Below are positions 25,078 to 34,315 of a DNA stretch of 61,595 nucleotides, one piece after another; position 1 is the stretch's first letter; every line of letters begins with the position of its first letter. Under the pieces are notes generated by a model. That model was not told the DNA's origin and ran no database searches. It saw only the letters and a list, made by a program, of their open reading frames with translations. Source of the stretch: a bacterium (GTDB taxonomy: Bacteria; UBP14; UBA6098; JAFGQG01); NCBI GenBank assembly GCA_016930435.1, contig JAFGGQ010000148.1, forward strand, positions 1 to 61,595, read 5' to 3'. Both the position numbers and the translations under genes were made by a program.

Positions 25078-25106
25078 AATTTAAGCTATTATAATATCTT
25101 TTTCAA
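25078..25106 (-). promoter_or_regulatory. Possible promoter of the VWA protein gene
   Basis: On the minus strand, TTGAAA (25106-25101), a 17-base spacer and TAAATT (25083-25078) lie about 28 bases before the GTG start, followed by the AAGGAGG ribosome binding site. The match is moderate in an AT-rich stretch. The rest of the 236-base gap up to lon (25107-25286) holds no gene that I can see. Confidence 0.4.
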
Positions 25107-25286
25107 AGTATAATGCAAGGATATAAAAGTCAACTATTATTTTGCAACTGCATTAAACAGGATAATATTGCAAAGCATTTCAAACAGTTTTTCTTGATAA
25201 ACAGCCAGAGTCCAGCCGCTTATGAAATGTTTGAAATATAATCACCAAAGCAGATGAAAATCCGGATAGGTGGGTCAGTTATTCTT

Positions 25287-27641
25287 TTACTGCGGCTGTT
25301 TTCCCGGGGGTGAGACAAGATCCAGATAATAGAGTACTTCATCCATATTTTCGAATAGTTGAAGGTCCAATCCTTTTTTGATTTGGGGATCGATCTCCAC
25401 TAGTTTTTCCTGGTTTCGTTTGGGCAGGATGACCTTGTTTATTTTGTTGCGTTTGGCAGCCAGTAGTTTTTCAGGCAATCCGCCAATGGGCAGCAACCGT
25501 CCGTTAAGGGTTACTTCTCCGGTAAAAGCGATATCTTCAGGGAGGCTTTTTCTGGTAAATGCGGATATGATGCTCAGGGCAAGTGTAATACCTGCGGAAG
25601 GCCCGTCCTTGGGTATTCCGCCTTCGGGGACATGTATATGAATCTCTTTGCGGCGAAAGAGGGCTGGGTCGATACCCAGCATCTTGGTTCTGGATCGAAC
25701 GTATGAGAGTGCTGCCGCGGCTGATTCCTTCATCACATCGCCCAGCGAACCGGTTAGGGAAAGCTTAAAGGGAGCATCCATAAGGGCTGTTTCGATAACC
25801 ATGATGTCGCCGCCACTGGCTGTCCAGGCAAGGCCGATGGTTTCGCCGGGGAGAAGCGTTTCGGGCTTCTTGCTCTCAAGAAAGGTGTGTTGGCCTAAAT
25901 ATTTGACAAGATTCTGCTTGCTGATAAAAAGTGGTTTCTGGTTCTGTGGCTCCAGACCCTTTTCGACTAATTGTGTAGCGATTACCCGGAATACCTTGTG
26001 GATTTTACGCTCCAACTCCCGTACTCCGGCTTCCTGAGTATAATTGGTGATTATACTGAGTATAGAACTGTCGGAGAAGGTTATTCTCAGTTTTTCCAAA
26101 CCATGCGCTTTGAGACCCTTAGGGATCAGGAATTCTTTGGCTATGGCTAATTTTTCATTGTCCAGATAACCGGGGAACCTCAGTATCTCCATCCTGTCCA
26201 GAAGCGGGGGAGGAATACCCGGCAAGGTATTTGCCGTTGTGATGAACAGCACATTGGAGAGGTCGTAATCCACTTCCAGAAAATGGTCGCAGAATGCGTT
26301 ATTTTGTTCGGGATCAAGTACTTCCAGGAGGGCGCTTGCGGGGTCTCCGCGAATATCCTGACCCATCTTGTCCACTTCGTCGAGCAGGAAGACCGGATTA
26401 ATGGAACCCGCTTTTCGAAGGGATTCGATAACCTTTCCGGGTATCGCCCCGATATAAGTGCGGCGATGCCCACGGATCTGAGCTTCATCATGTACTCCGC
26501 CCAGGGATGTACGGACAAAATTCCGCCCCAGACACCGTGCAATAGACTTCCCCAGTGAGGTCTTGCCAACTCCCGGCGGACCTACAAAGCAGAGTATCTG
26601 TCCTTTAATACTCCGGGAAATTCGCATTACTGAAAGATATTCGATAATCCGGTTCTTCACTTCCTTTAGACCATAATGATCCTCATCCAGTATCTTGCGA
26701 GCTTTCTTGATGTCCAGATTGTCCCTGGTTTTGAGTGTCCAGGGGATATCCAGTAACCAGTCCAGATAATTACGAACTACCGCTGCCTCAGCGGATACCG
26801 GATGCATCCTGGTTAACCGGTTGAACTCGCGCTCTGCAACCTCCCGGATATTTTCCGGAAAATCCGCCACTTCAATGCGCTCGAAAAGCTCCCGGTATTC
26901 ATCGGATTCAAAGTTATTCTCCCCTAATTCATCCTGGATGGTCTTGAGCTGCTGCTGAAGATATAATCTGCGCTGAGAATCGGTGATCTGCTGCTTGACC
27001 TCACCATCTAACTGCTGCTCGATCTTGGAGATCTCTATCTCCTTGGTAAGATAACCTATGAGCAGTTTGAACTGGTCCAGCAAAGTTTCAGATTCAAGCA
27101 GCTTCTGCTGTTCGTTTACCCTGAGCAGAAGATGCGCGGAAAGAAGGTCGGCAAACCTCTGGGGATTATCGATCCGTAATACACTGGATGAAACTTCCAG
27201 TGGAATCCCCTCGTTATAGCGGGAATAATTCTCGAACAGGGCAGTAGCTTTTCTACGCAGAGCTTCTAAAAGGGGGGAAGTGGGATCATCGTTACGGCGA
27301 ATAACCGAGATCTTTGCCTCCAAATGATCGTCAGCCCGTAAAAACCTGATCACCTTAGCACGGTGCAAACCCTCCACCAGTACCTTTAATTCACCTTTGG
27401 GTAATCTCATTATCTGGAGTAAATTTGCAAGGGTGCCTACCCGGTAAAGCTTTCGGGAAGAGGGGTCCTCTGCCTCGGGGTCCTTCTGGGTGACCAATAA
27501 GATCTTTTTTTTGCCCATCATGGATTCCTCCAGGGCATTTATTGAATTGGTCCTGCCCACTAAAATGGGGAATACCATATTGGGAAAGACCACCAGATCG
27601 CGAAGTGGTACCAGTGGGATCTGTAAGATTTCTTCTTTCAA
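25287..27641 (-). CDS. lon: ATP-dependent Lon protease
   Basis: Cytoplasmic AAA+ protease that degrades misfolded and regulatory proteins. The protein has 784 residues, the same length as E. coli Lon. The N-terminal substrate-binding domain (IPLVPLRDLVVFPNMVFPI) is at 8-205, with a coiled-coil at about 205-260. The AAA+ core has Walker A GPPGVGKT at about 353-360 and Walker B VFLLDEVDKM. The S16 protease domain has PKDGPSAG with the catalytic Ser near 680 and the catalytic Lys near 722 (KLLAAKRNKI). The start is TTG, with AAAGG about 7 bases upstream. The next in-frame ATG would remove the conserved PLRD strand, so TTG is preferred. Confidence 0.96.
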   Translation of the reverse strand: MKEEILQIPLVPLRDLVVFPNMVFPILVGRTNSINALEESMMGKKKILLVTQKDPEAEDPSSRKLYRVGTLANLLQIMRLPKGELKVLVEGLHRAKVIRFLRADDHLEAKISVIRRNDDPTSPLLEALRRKATALFENYSRYNEGIPLEVSSSVLRIDNPQRFADLLSAHLLLRVNEQQKLLESETLLDQFKLLIGYLTKEIEISKIEQQLDGEVKQQITDSQRRLYLQQQLKTIQDELGENNFESDEYRELFERIEVADFPENIREVAEREFNRLTRMHPVSAEAAVVRNYLDWLLDIPWTLKTRDNLDIKKARKILDEDHYGLKEVKNRIIEYLSVMRISRSIKGQILCFVGPPGVGKTSLGKSIARCLGRNFVRTSLGGVHDEAQIRGHRRTYIGAIPGKVIESLRKAGSINPVFLLDEVDKMGQDIRGDPASALLEVLDPEQNNAFCDHFLEVDYDLSNVLFITTANTLPGIPPPLLDRMEILRFPGYLDNEKLAIAKEFLIPKGLKAHGLEKLRITFSDSSILSIITNYTQEAGVRELERKIHKVFRVIATQLVEKGLEPQNQKPLFISKQNLVKYLGQHTFLESKKPETLLPGETIGLAWTASGGDIMVIETALMDAPFKLSLTGSLGDVMKESAAAALSYVRSRTKMLGIDPALFRRKEIHIHVPEGGIPKDGPSAGITLALSIISAFTRKSLPEDIAFTGEVTLNGRLLPIGGLPEKLLAAKRNKINKVILPKRNQEKLVEIDPQIKKGLDLQLFENMDEVLYYLDLVSPPGKQPQ

Positions 27642-27793
27642 ATATCAGCCTTTGGTTAGGTTCTTAAAAATATAAATCGAAAAGCAGGGGACAAACTAAA
27701 TAAAAAAAAATATAATGCAAATTATTTTTAAAATTATAATTTCCGGATAGCCGTATTTGATTGTTGGGGGGGTTAATCGGGTATTACAACGAT

Positions 27794-29917
27794 TTAGAAC
27801 CAACCCTCCAATCCGATCATTGGTATCATAAACGGGGGCAGTACGCCGGTTTCTTTTAGAGATGCGCCCTCACCTTGAACCCTGGTAAGGTTCTTATTGC
27901 CGAAGAGATTCCTTATTTCCAGATAAGGCCGCAGGTGAAAATTGGCTATGTTCTTTTCCCAGGCTATTGCTATATCAGTACGGGAGTATGCCGGAAATCG
28001 TTTTTGCATAAGCTCTCCATAAGGCAGTCCGGATCCATATTGATACCCGAGTCCCATTGACCAATGTGATGACAGGGCGATCTGCAGCATCAACTCCAGT
28101 TTAAAGGGCCGATCTGACTTGGATGGAAAAGGGTCCTCCCCGAAATTCTGTTCGGCTTTTAAGAATGTTACTCCCAGCCAGCCTTTTGGATTTCCCCTGG
28201 AACGTTTCATAAAAAGCTCCAGACCGCGAGCATCCCCATCGCCCTCTATATATAGATCATCCAGGGAGATGGGATGGTCGTTCATCCTGATTATTCGCTG
28301 GCTTCTGATCCACCAGCCCTCCAGAGATAAACAATAATCATTGCCCAACCATTGTTCCAGGGAGAGAATGAAATGGTGAGCTGAAGCCGGTTCGGATTGA
28401 TCCGAAAAGACCCAAAGATTCAGGGGGAAATAGAGGTCATCATCAAAGAGAGAATGAATATACTGGTACTGTAAAACCCAACCGGCTTTCAAGGCCAGAT
28501 TATCATTAAGCATATATTTGACTTTTAGATTTGGCGACAGCAGGAGGGATTTGATCCGGGCGAAATATGTGCTACGTAATCCATATTCAAAGGTGATCTT
28601 CTGGCTGAAGTAGAATTTATCCTGACCATACAGGCTGATTTGATTTTCGGTACCGGAATCCTTAAGAAAAGGAACACCGTTAGCCTCGTAAAGATAATTA
28701 AAATAGTAGCCATTATATTGAAGGCCCCAATTTAACAGGTGTTTGGAAATACCAAAATACTCAATACCGCAGGAGATGGATAGATCACTGAGGGTGTCGA
28801 TAAGAAAGACGGTACTAATATTCTCGGTTTGGTCCATACGGGTTCCGAAACTGGAGTAGGATAGACTAAGCATGGAGAGCAATTTCCCTCCCAGCAAGAA
28901 TTGATTGTTCCAATAAAGCAGTTTGCTGCTCCAGTCAAAATCAATTTTCTGGGGGGTATTTTCAAGTGTCTCCGATTCATCGCCCTGAAAATTTATTTGG
29001 TCTCCGGAAAAGAGTATTCCCAGGCTATTATTCATCCAGTTTGCCGGTTTAAGGTGTAATTTCCCCCAGAAGTCGTAAAAGTCAAAGGGCAGTTGTTTTA
29101 GCAGGGCGGTTTTTCCGGTAAATATCAGGGATGCTTTACTTGTAATGGGACCTTCAAGCTGTGCGCTCCCCCATAAAGGGGAAAGGTTGAAATTTCCGGA
29201 ATAGTTGCTTTTTGAACCATCTTTAGGATAGAATTCCAAAACGCCTCCCAGTTTTTCGCCATAATGGGGTGGCAAACCTCCGGAAATTATCTTCAGGTTT
29301 CGGATAGATGAAGCATTGAGTGCAGAGACTAATCCTCCAAGGTGATAGGGATTATATAGAGGAGCCCGGTCGAAAATTATCCGGCTCTGATCGGAACTCC
29401 CTCCCCGAAAGAATGGCTGGCTGGCAAAATCATCCAGAAAATCGATGCCGGGAAGCTTCCTGGCGATGTTCAAGGCATCGCTTCCCTGAAAAAAAAGTCC
29501 ACCGGATATCTCATCCTGGTAAAGAATCCGCTCGGATAGGACTATCTCCCTCTCAAATATCTCCCTCTCAGGGGTCTTCTGTTCCGGAGCTTCCGCCCGG
29601 AAGGCTTCAGGATATAGAATTACCCTTACTTCTGTAATTTCATCCGCTTGAATCTCCACCTGGATAACGGTATCCCCGTAACCGATCCGGGTTATCTTCA
29701 GATCATGGGAACCAGCGGGAACGCCCTCCATAAAGAACAGGCCGTTTAACTCGGAAAAGGATTTTTTATTTGTGTTCAGCAGATCGATATGAGCATAAGA
29801 CAGTGGTTCTTCATGGTCATCCAGGATATTTCCCTGCAGAAAACCCGTTTCCCGGGCATAAAGAACACTGAATAATAACAACAGATTTATGAACAGAAAT
29901 TGAAGAATTTTCTTCAT
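27794..29917 (-). CDS. TonB-dependent outer-membrane receptor
   Basis: The protein has 707 residues. The signal peptide is at 1-21. A carboxypeptidase-regulatory-like (peptidase-associated, SusC-style) domain is at about 24-105 (GFLQGNILDDHEEPLSYAHI to KITRIGYGDTVIQV). The plug domain at about 125-235 has FLDDFASQPFFRGGSSDQ and APLYNPYHLGG. The rest is a 22-strand-type barrel ending in a terminal Phe (EGWF), the usual outer-membrane-protein ending. It probably imports a ligand using TonB energy. The gene lies 75 bases after the propeller lipoprotein on the same strand, suggesting a receptor and surface-lipoprotein pair. The ligand is unknown, and no TonB box is evident by eye. Confidence 0.88.
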   Translation of the reverse strand: MKKILQFLFINLLLLFSVLYARETGFLQGNILDDHEEPLSYAHIDLLNTNKKSFSELNGLFFMEGVPAGSHDLKITRIGYGDTVIQVEIQADEITEVRVILYPEAFRAEAPEQKTPEREIFEREIVLSERILYQDEISGGLFFQGSDALNIARKLPGIDFLDDFASQPFFRGGSSDQSRIIFDRAPLYNPYHLGGLVSALNASSIRNLKIISGGLPPHYGEKLGGVLEFYPKDGSKSNYSGNFNLSPLWGSAQLEGPITSKASLIFTGKTALLKQLPFDFYDFWGKLHLKPANWMNNSLGILFSGDQINFQGDESETLENTPQKIDFDWSSKLLYWNNQFLLGGKLLSMLSLSYSSFGTRMDQTENISTVFLIDTLSDLSISCGIEYFGISKHLLNWGLQYNGYYFNYLYEANGVPFLKDSGTENQISLYGQDKFYFSQKITFEYGLRSTYFARIKSLLLSPNLKVKYMLNDNLALKAGWVLQYQYIHSLFDDDLYFPLNLWVFSDQSEPASAHHFILSLEQWLGNDYCLSLEGWWIRSQRIIRMNDHPISLDDLYIEGDGDARGLELFMKRSRGNPKGWLGVTFLKAEQNFGEDPFPSKSDRPFKLELMLQIALSSHWSMGLGYQYGSGLPYGELMQKRFPAYSRTDIAIAWEKNIANFHLRPYLEIRNLFGNKNLTRVQGEGASLKETGVLPPFMIPMIGLEGWF

Positions 29918-29992
29918 TTCAAAAAAGGATAAGAACCCTTATCGGGCATATTGGAAGTATTTTTATTTGATGGTTCGGTAAAAGATTTCAGA

Positions 29993-32131
29993 TTACTCTT
30001 CCGGGTAATATCGTAAAATAGCTCCAGCTTCTCCCACTATGAATCCATAATCGGGATCGGAATTAATAAAGCTGATTTCGCTTAGATGCCCTGTATTTTC
30101 GCTATTCTGACGGTGCCAGTTGGCTCCTCCATCGTTAGTGTGGTAGATCATACCGTAAAGCCCGGTGACCCAGCCGTTATTGGCGTCGGTGAAGAACACA
30201 TCTGTCCACCAGATGGATTCGCCGGTATTCTGAAAGGTCCAGGTATCGCCGCCATCCTGAGTACTATAGATATGGCTTGTACCCCCTTCCATACTGCCTA
30301 CTACCCAACCTTGGTTAGCGCTGATAAAGTGCAGTCCCAGGAAATTAGCGATGGTGCCGCAATCCTGTTGTTCCCAGCTCTCTGCGCCATCGGTAGTATG
30401 AATAACGGTTCCGTTGTCCCCGCAGAGCCAGCCATTGTTCGGGTCTGCAAAGTACAGGTCTTTAAAATGAACTTTAGAAGGATAGACCTGAACTTCCCAG
30501 GAATCGCCTCCGTCTTCGGATTTAAGAATGGTTCCGCTATCTCCAACGGCATAACCGATGTTGTTGGTGGGGAAATAAACTTTGTGCAACCTTACCTGGA
30601 CCCCGGAGGAAACGGTGTTCCAATTCTCACCCCCGTCAGTCGTCTTGCGGATTACCCCGTCATTTCCCACTAGCCAGCCCAGGTTGTTATCCCGCATGTG
30701 AATGCTGTTAAGGTAACTGGTGGCACGGGAATTCTGATGCACCCAGATATTACCGCCGTCGGTTGTGTTTACACAAACCCCATCACTGCCAACAATCCAG
30801 CCATTATTTACATCGGTAAAGCATAGTCCGCTTAAATAACGGTTCACGCCATAGCTCTGAATGGTCCATTCTGTTCCATTGTCTTTAGTGAGCAGGATGG
30901 TACCTACCCGTGCGGAGGTTCGGTATCCCACTATCCAGCGGGTATCCAGGTCAATAATCCCGGTAGAATAAAGATCAGCATTTACTTCAGAATCATCGTT
31001 GGACCAGCTTGAGCCTCCGTTGGTAGTAAAAAGCACCTTGCTGGTTTTGCCCACAATCCAACCATTTTGCAGTGCTTCATGGAACCGGATTTCCAGTAAA
31101 TCCCTGATACAGCTTGAAACGTTGACTTCATTCCATGACTCACCGCCGTCCAGGGTTTTCAGGATCAGGCATTCGGAACCTACCGCCCAGCCATCGGTGG
31201 CACTGGTAAAATTAATATCCTCCAGGCGTATATCCGATTCCGGTTCCAGTTTCCGTACCCAATTTTGTCCCTGATTGCCGGAATACAGGATGCTCTTGTC
31301 CAGGCCGGAGATCCACCATTTGCTGTTGCCATAAGTACAGGCCCCAAGGAAATTGGTAGAGAAGATGGTCTTCTGGGTATAATAGGTAGTATCCCCAAGC
31401 ACTGTGTCTATAATGGTAGTATCTGTACCTACAATCAAAGTTTCCACGAAGGTTTTGTACCAGGGAATGGGAATAACGATAGTAGTATCAAGGGCATGGC
31501 GGCCCTCCCAGGATACCCCGCCATCGGAAGTAACGTAAACCACCCCTCCCGAACTGGCTATAAAACCCTGCTGGGGATCCGAAAATTCCACGTCGTTAAG
31601 GTCCTGATACCTGAATTGAACCTCCACGGTATCAAGGAAATAAAGTGTCGTATCCCGGGTGAATTGAAGGATATTATCGGGATCGGAAAAGTCAACCGAG
31701 TCAATGATCACACTGTCAACTATGGTGGAGTCAATAAAGATAAAATCATCGGCAGATATATCGGTCCAACTATCACCGCCGTCCTCAGACTTTAGCAATA
31801 GTCCTTTCTGGCCGCATGCCCAGATTACCCCACCAGGAATCCGGTCGATATCGAATAAGTCCTGCCAGATCCCGGCAAGGGGGATTGTATCCCAATCGGC
31901 CCCCTGATTAACTGTATGGGCGATGAAGCCCTCTTTCCCGGCGATAAAAGCCTCCTGGTCGCCAATTATCTCTATATCAAAAATACCGGGTACCTTGCTT
32001 CCCCCGACCCTTAACCATTGAGAATTATCCACGGGCTCAGGCTCGTTGGGGTCCTTATCACAGCTAATCATCAGTAAAGCCACTAAAATAATGGTAACGG
32101 GGCAAAACCATTTCATACTGTTTTTAAACAT
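29993..32131 (-). CDS. Surface lipoprotein with YCF48/BNR-type beta-propeller repeats
   Basis: The protein has 712 residues. A lipoprotein signal ends LMISC, so Cys24 is the lipidation site, followed by an acidic DKDPNEPEP tether. I count 14 blade motifs of the form GW(I/V)VG, then a short loop, then (T/S)xDGGxxW. Examples are GWIVGSDGV with TTDGGNIW, GWLVGNDGV with TTDGGENW, and GYAVGDSGT with SEDGGDSW. The last, GFIVGEAGA, lacks the Trp. Fourteen motifs fit two seven-bladed propellers. Two Thr/Asp/Val-rich insertions (after motifs 2 and 3) interrupt the first half. GAGGAGG lies 7 bases before the ATG. The related YCF48 family is known from photosystem assembly factors, but here a ligand-binding surface role next to the TonB receptor is more likely. 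Confidence 0.85.
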   Translation of the reverse strand: MFKNSMKWFCPVTIILVALLMISCDKDPNEPEPVDNSQWLRVGGSKVPGIFDIEIIGDQEAFIAGKEGFIAHTVNQGADWDTIPLAGIWQDLFDIDRIPGGVIWACGQKGLLLKSEDGGDSWTDISADDFIFIDSTIVDSVIIDSVDFSDPDNILQFTRDTTLYFLDTVEVQFRYQDLNDVEFSDPQQGFIASSGGVVYVTSDGGVSWEGRHALDTTIVIPIPWYKTFVETLIVGTDTTIIDTVLGDTTYYTQKTIFSTNFLGACTYGNSKWWISGLDKSILYSGNQGQNWVRKLEPESDIRLEDINFTSATDGWAVGSECLILKTLDGGESWNEVNVSSCIRDLLEIRFHEALQNGWIVGKTSKVLFTTNGGSSWSNDDSEVNADLYSTGIIDLDTRWIVGYRTSARVGTILLTKDNGTEWTIQSYGVNRYLSGLCFTDVNNGWIVGSDGVCVNTTDGGNIWVHQNSRATSYLNSIHMRDNNLGWLVGNDGVIRKTTDGGENWNTVSSGVQVRLHKVYFPTNNIGYAVGDSGTILKSEDGGDSWEVQVYPSKVHFKDLYFADPNNGWLCGDNGTVIHTTDGAESWEQQDCGTIANFLGLHFISANQGWVVGSMEGGTSHIYSTQDGGDTWTFQNTGESIWWTDVFFTDANNGWVTGLYGMIYHTNDGGANWHRQNSENTGHLSEISFINSDPDYGFIVGEAGAILRYYPEE

Positions 32132-32186
32132 TATATATCCTCCTCAGCTTTTTATTTTTTCAGTTATAATTACAAAATATTATTTC

Positions 32187-32214
32187 AAAATATAAACGTA
32201 CCCATAGTTGTCAA
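32187..32214 (-). promoter_or_regulatory. Promoter of the propeller lipoprotein / TonB receptor unit
   Basis: On the minus strand, TTGACA (32214-32209), a 16-base spacer and TATTTT (32192-32187) lie about 56 bases upstream of the lipoprotein ATG. The site is divergent from the tRNA promoter. Confidence 0.6.
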
Positions 32215-32246
32215 ATTAAATTTTACCAAATTTGTTTTTATTTTGT

Positions 32247-32275
32247 TTGACAAAGAGGCTCTAAATATTTATATT
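32247..32275 (+). promoter_or_regulatory. Strong sigma-70 promoter of tRNA-Gln (and probably prs)
   Basis: TTGACA (32247-32252), a 17-base spacer and TATATT (32270-32275) place the start of transcription near 32282, about 19 bases before the tRNA. The spacing is ideal and the -35 is perfect. Confidence 0.8.
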
Positions 32276-32300
32276 CTTCAAGATTTATTGCGCTCGGATT

Positions 32301-32372
32301 TGGGGCGTCGTCAAGCGGTAAGACACAGGATTTTGGATCCTGCATTCGGAGGTTCGAATCCTCCCGCCCCAG
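32301..32372 (+). tRNA. trnQ: tRNA-Gln (anticodon TTG)
   Basis: A 72-base cloverleaf. The acceptor arms TGGGGCG and CGCCCCA pair over 7 bp, with discriminator G32372. The D arm contains AAGCGGTAA. The anticodon stem CAGGA/TCCTG encloses loop TTTTGGA with anticodon TTG. The T arm has GGTTCGAATCC. The U1-A72 pair and overall sequence closely resemble E. coli tRNA-Gln. CCA is not encoded, so it must be added after transcription. The gene lies 39 bases upstream of prs with no terminator between them. Confidence 0.97.
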
Positions 32373-32411
32373 TACATTATTAATTTGCTGTTATAACAGG
32401 ATTTATTAAAA

Positions 32412-33413
32412 ATGGGAAACATAAAATTATTAGTAGGGCGTTCTAATCCTGGATTAGGTAATAGGATTGTTGAACTTTTTGGGGCTGAACCGGTAACCTC
32501 GGTTCTAAAAAATTTTGCGGATGGAGAGATCCGTTTTCAGATATGTGATAACATCAGGGGAAAGGATGTATTCATCATTCAATCCACAAATCCGCCAGGG
32601 GATAATATTCTTGAGCTGTTGCTGATGGTCGATGCGGCCAAACGAGCATCAGCCCGTCGGGTCACTGCGGTAATCCCATACTTTGGCTATGCCCGTCAGG
32701 ATCGGAAGGATAAACCAAGGGTGCCGATCAGCGCAAAACTGATAGCCAATCTTCTTGCAACAGCGGGGACTGACCGCATCCTTACCCTGGATTTGCATGC
32801 CCCGCAAATACAGGGATTTTTTGATATACCCACCGATAATCTGAGCTCGGAAGGCGTCTTTAAATGGTACCTGCGGGGAGAAGGGATAGTGCCCTCCAAA
32901 GCCGACCGGGATCATAAGGTGGTAGTTGCCTCCCCCGATGTAGGGGGTGTTAAAAGGATCGAAGATTTCGCGGAGGGCTTAGAAGTAGGCATAGCAGTAA
33001 TTTACAAGAGAAGAAATCAACCTAATCAGTCTGAAGCCATTGATCTGATTGGAGATGTAGAAGGTGCTACCGTGGTTCTTAAGGATGACATCATCGATAC
33101 CGGCGGCACTTTGGCCAAAGCAGCGGACCTTTTAGTCAAGAAAGGAGCAAAGGAGGTCTTTGCCTTTTGTACTCACGCATTACTATCCACCAAGGAGGTC
33201 GATGGCAAATTGGTTTCCGCACGGGAAGTAATTGAAAAATCAAGTATAAAACAACTGATAGTAACTGATACCATCCCTATAGAGGATAAAAAGCGCTCTG
33301 TTAAGCTGAAAGTAATCCCTATTGCCAGCCTTTTTGCAGCAGCGATTAACAATATACATCTGGAAAGGTCGGTAAGTGTGCTTTTTCAGGAAAGGCCAAT
33401 ATTGCACCTCTAA
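32412..33413 (+). CDS. prs: Ribose-phosphate pyrophosphokinase (PRPP synthetase)
   Basis: Makes PRPP from ribose 5-phosphate and ATP for purine, pyrimidine, His, Trp and NAD synthesis. The protein has 333 residues, slightly longer than the usual 310-320. FADGEIRFQICDNIRGKDVF is at about 36-55. The flexible-loop region has YFGYARQDRKDKPR. Also visible are the metal-binding segment DLHAPQIQGFFDIPTDNL and the PRPP loop VVLKDDIIDTGGTL at about 220-233. A short insertion (about 155-165, REGE-like KWYLRGEG) accounts for part of the extra length. The ATG has a weak AGGA 10 bases upstream. The gene is probably co-transcribed with tRNA-Gln before it and rplY after it. Confidence 0.96.
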   Translation: MGNIKLLVGRSNPGLGNRIVELFGAEPVTSVLKNFADGEIRFQICDNIRGKDVFIIQSTNPPGDNILELLLMVDAAKRASARRVTAVIPYFGYARQDRKDKPRVPISAKLIANLLATAGTDRILTLDLHAPQIQGFFDIPTDNLSSEGVFKWYLRGEGIVPSKADRDHKVVVASPDVGGVKRIEDFAEGLEVGIAVIYKRRNQPNQSEAIDLIGDVEGATVVLKDDIIDTGGTLAKAADLLVKKGAKEVFAFCTHALLSTKEVDGKLVSAREVIEKSSIKQLIVTDTIPIEDKKRSVKLKVIPIASLFAAAINNIHLERSVSVLFQERPILHL

Positions 33414-33447
33414 GATGCCATAAAAGAGAATAAAGGAGAATTTTGCC

Positions 33448-34098
33448 ATGAAAAAATTTCCATTAACTGTAAAGAAGAGAGAGAATCCCGGGAAGAAATC
33501 CGCCAAGAGTTACCGGGCTGAAGGATTGATCCCTGCGGTATTGTATGGACTGGATATTGAAAATCAGTTGCTTGCAGTACCCAAAATCGAGTTAGACAAC
33601 CTTTTAAAAGGAGTAGGATCCGAACACGCTCTTTTGGGTTTGAAGATCGGAACCCGTTCCCGCCAGGAGGTGTTAGCGGTGATCAAGGAAATCCAGCATG
33701 CTCCAGTTGATGAATCGATTCAGCATGTGGATTTTGAGCATATCAGCCCTAAACGGCCCATCACAATTGAGGTCGGCCTTGAGTTTGAAGGTGAAGCGGT
33801 GGGCCAGAAACAGGGGGGCATCGTTACCGGGCATCTCTGGGAGATTCCGGTAAAGGGTCTTATCCAGGATATCCCTGATATTATTAAGGTGAATATTACC
33901 GATCTGGAAATTGACCAATCAATACACATCAAAGACCTTAAAGTTGAAGGATTCGAGATATTGGTGGATCCTGACCGGACAGTAGTGACAATCTCTTCAC
34001 CTAAGAAGATCACCGTAGAGGAAAAGGCCGAAGAAGAGGTTGAAGAAGCCGAGGAGATTGGTGAGGAAGCGGCAATAAAAAAGGAAAGCAAAGAATAG
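33448..34098 (+). CDS. rplY: 50S ribosomal protein L25 (CTC/TL5 long form)
   Basis: Binds 5S rRNA. The protein has 216 residues, the long CTC-type form. The N-terminal L25 beta-barrel is at 1-92 (REN..KKSAKSYRAEGLIPAVLYG, then HVDFEHIS). The C-terminal TL5/CTC beta domain is at about 95-185 (GEAVGQKQGGIVTGHLWEIPVK). An acidic Glu-rich tail follows at 186-216. AAAGGAG lies about 9 bases before the ATG. The gene is 34 bases after prs, a common prs-rplY pairing. The peptidyl-tRNA hydrolase gene that often follows is missing, and a strong terminator closes the unit. Confidence 0.95.
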   Translation: MKKFPLTVKKRENPGKKSAKSYRAEGLIPAVLYGLDIENQLLAVPKIELDNLLKGVGSEHALLGLKIGTRSRQEVLAVIKEIQHAPVDESIQHVDFEHISPKRPITIEVGLEFEGEAVGQKQGGIVTGHLWEIPVKGLIQDIPDIIKVNITDLEIDQSIHIKDLKVEGFEILVDPDRTVVTISSPKKITVEEKAEEEVEEAEEIGEEAAIKKESKE

Positions 34099-34161
34099 CT
34101 GGATATATAGAAATCCTTTAAAGGATATTTGACCGATAAATGATATATTTACTGAAAAATG

Positions 34162-34194
34162 ATCCCGGTGTGAAAACGCGCCGGGATTTTTTTT
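34162..34194 (+). terminator. Rho-independent terminator after rplY
   Basis: An 11-bp stem (ATCCCGGTGTG with CGCGCCGGGAT, including two G-T pairs) and an AAAA loop are followed directly by eight T residues (34187-34194). It lies 64 bases after the rplY stop. Confidence 0.95.
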
Positions 34195-34219
34195 GCAGTT
34201 AAATTTTTTTAAAAAATAA

Positions 34220-34248
34220 TTGATTTTATTTAAGACTTAACTTATTAT
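34220..34248 (+). promoter_or_regulatory. Likely promoter of the P5C dehydrogenase gene
   Basis: TTGATT (34220-34225), a 17-base spacer and TATTAT (34243-34248) lie just after the rplY terminator and about 68 bases before the dehydrogenase ATG. Confidence 0.5.
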
Positions 34249-34315
34249 AAACTATATTTGCAAAAGAGAAAGTAAATCCAAAATAGTTCTATAAGTAAAG
34301 TAAAGGAGAGATGGA

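Noticed and set aside
25107-25286. A small gene or RNA in the gap between the VWA gene and lon
   Set aside because: I found no frame with a ribosome binding site or any recognisable RNA structure; only a weak, imperfect inverted repeat of a CATTTCAAAC-like word.
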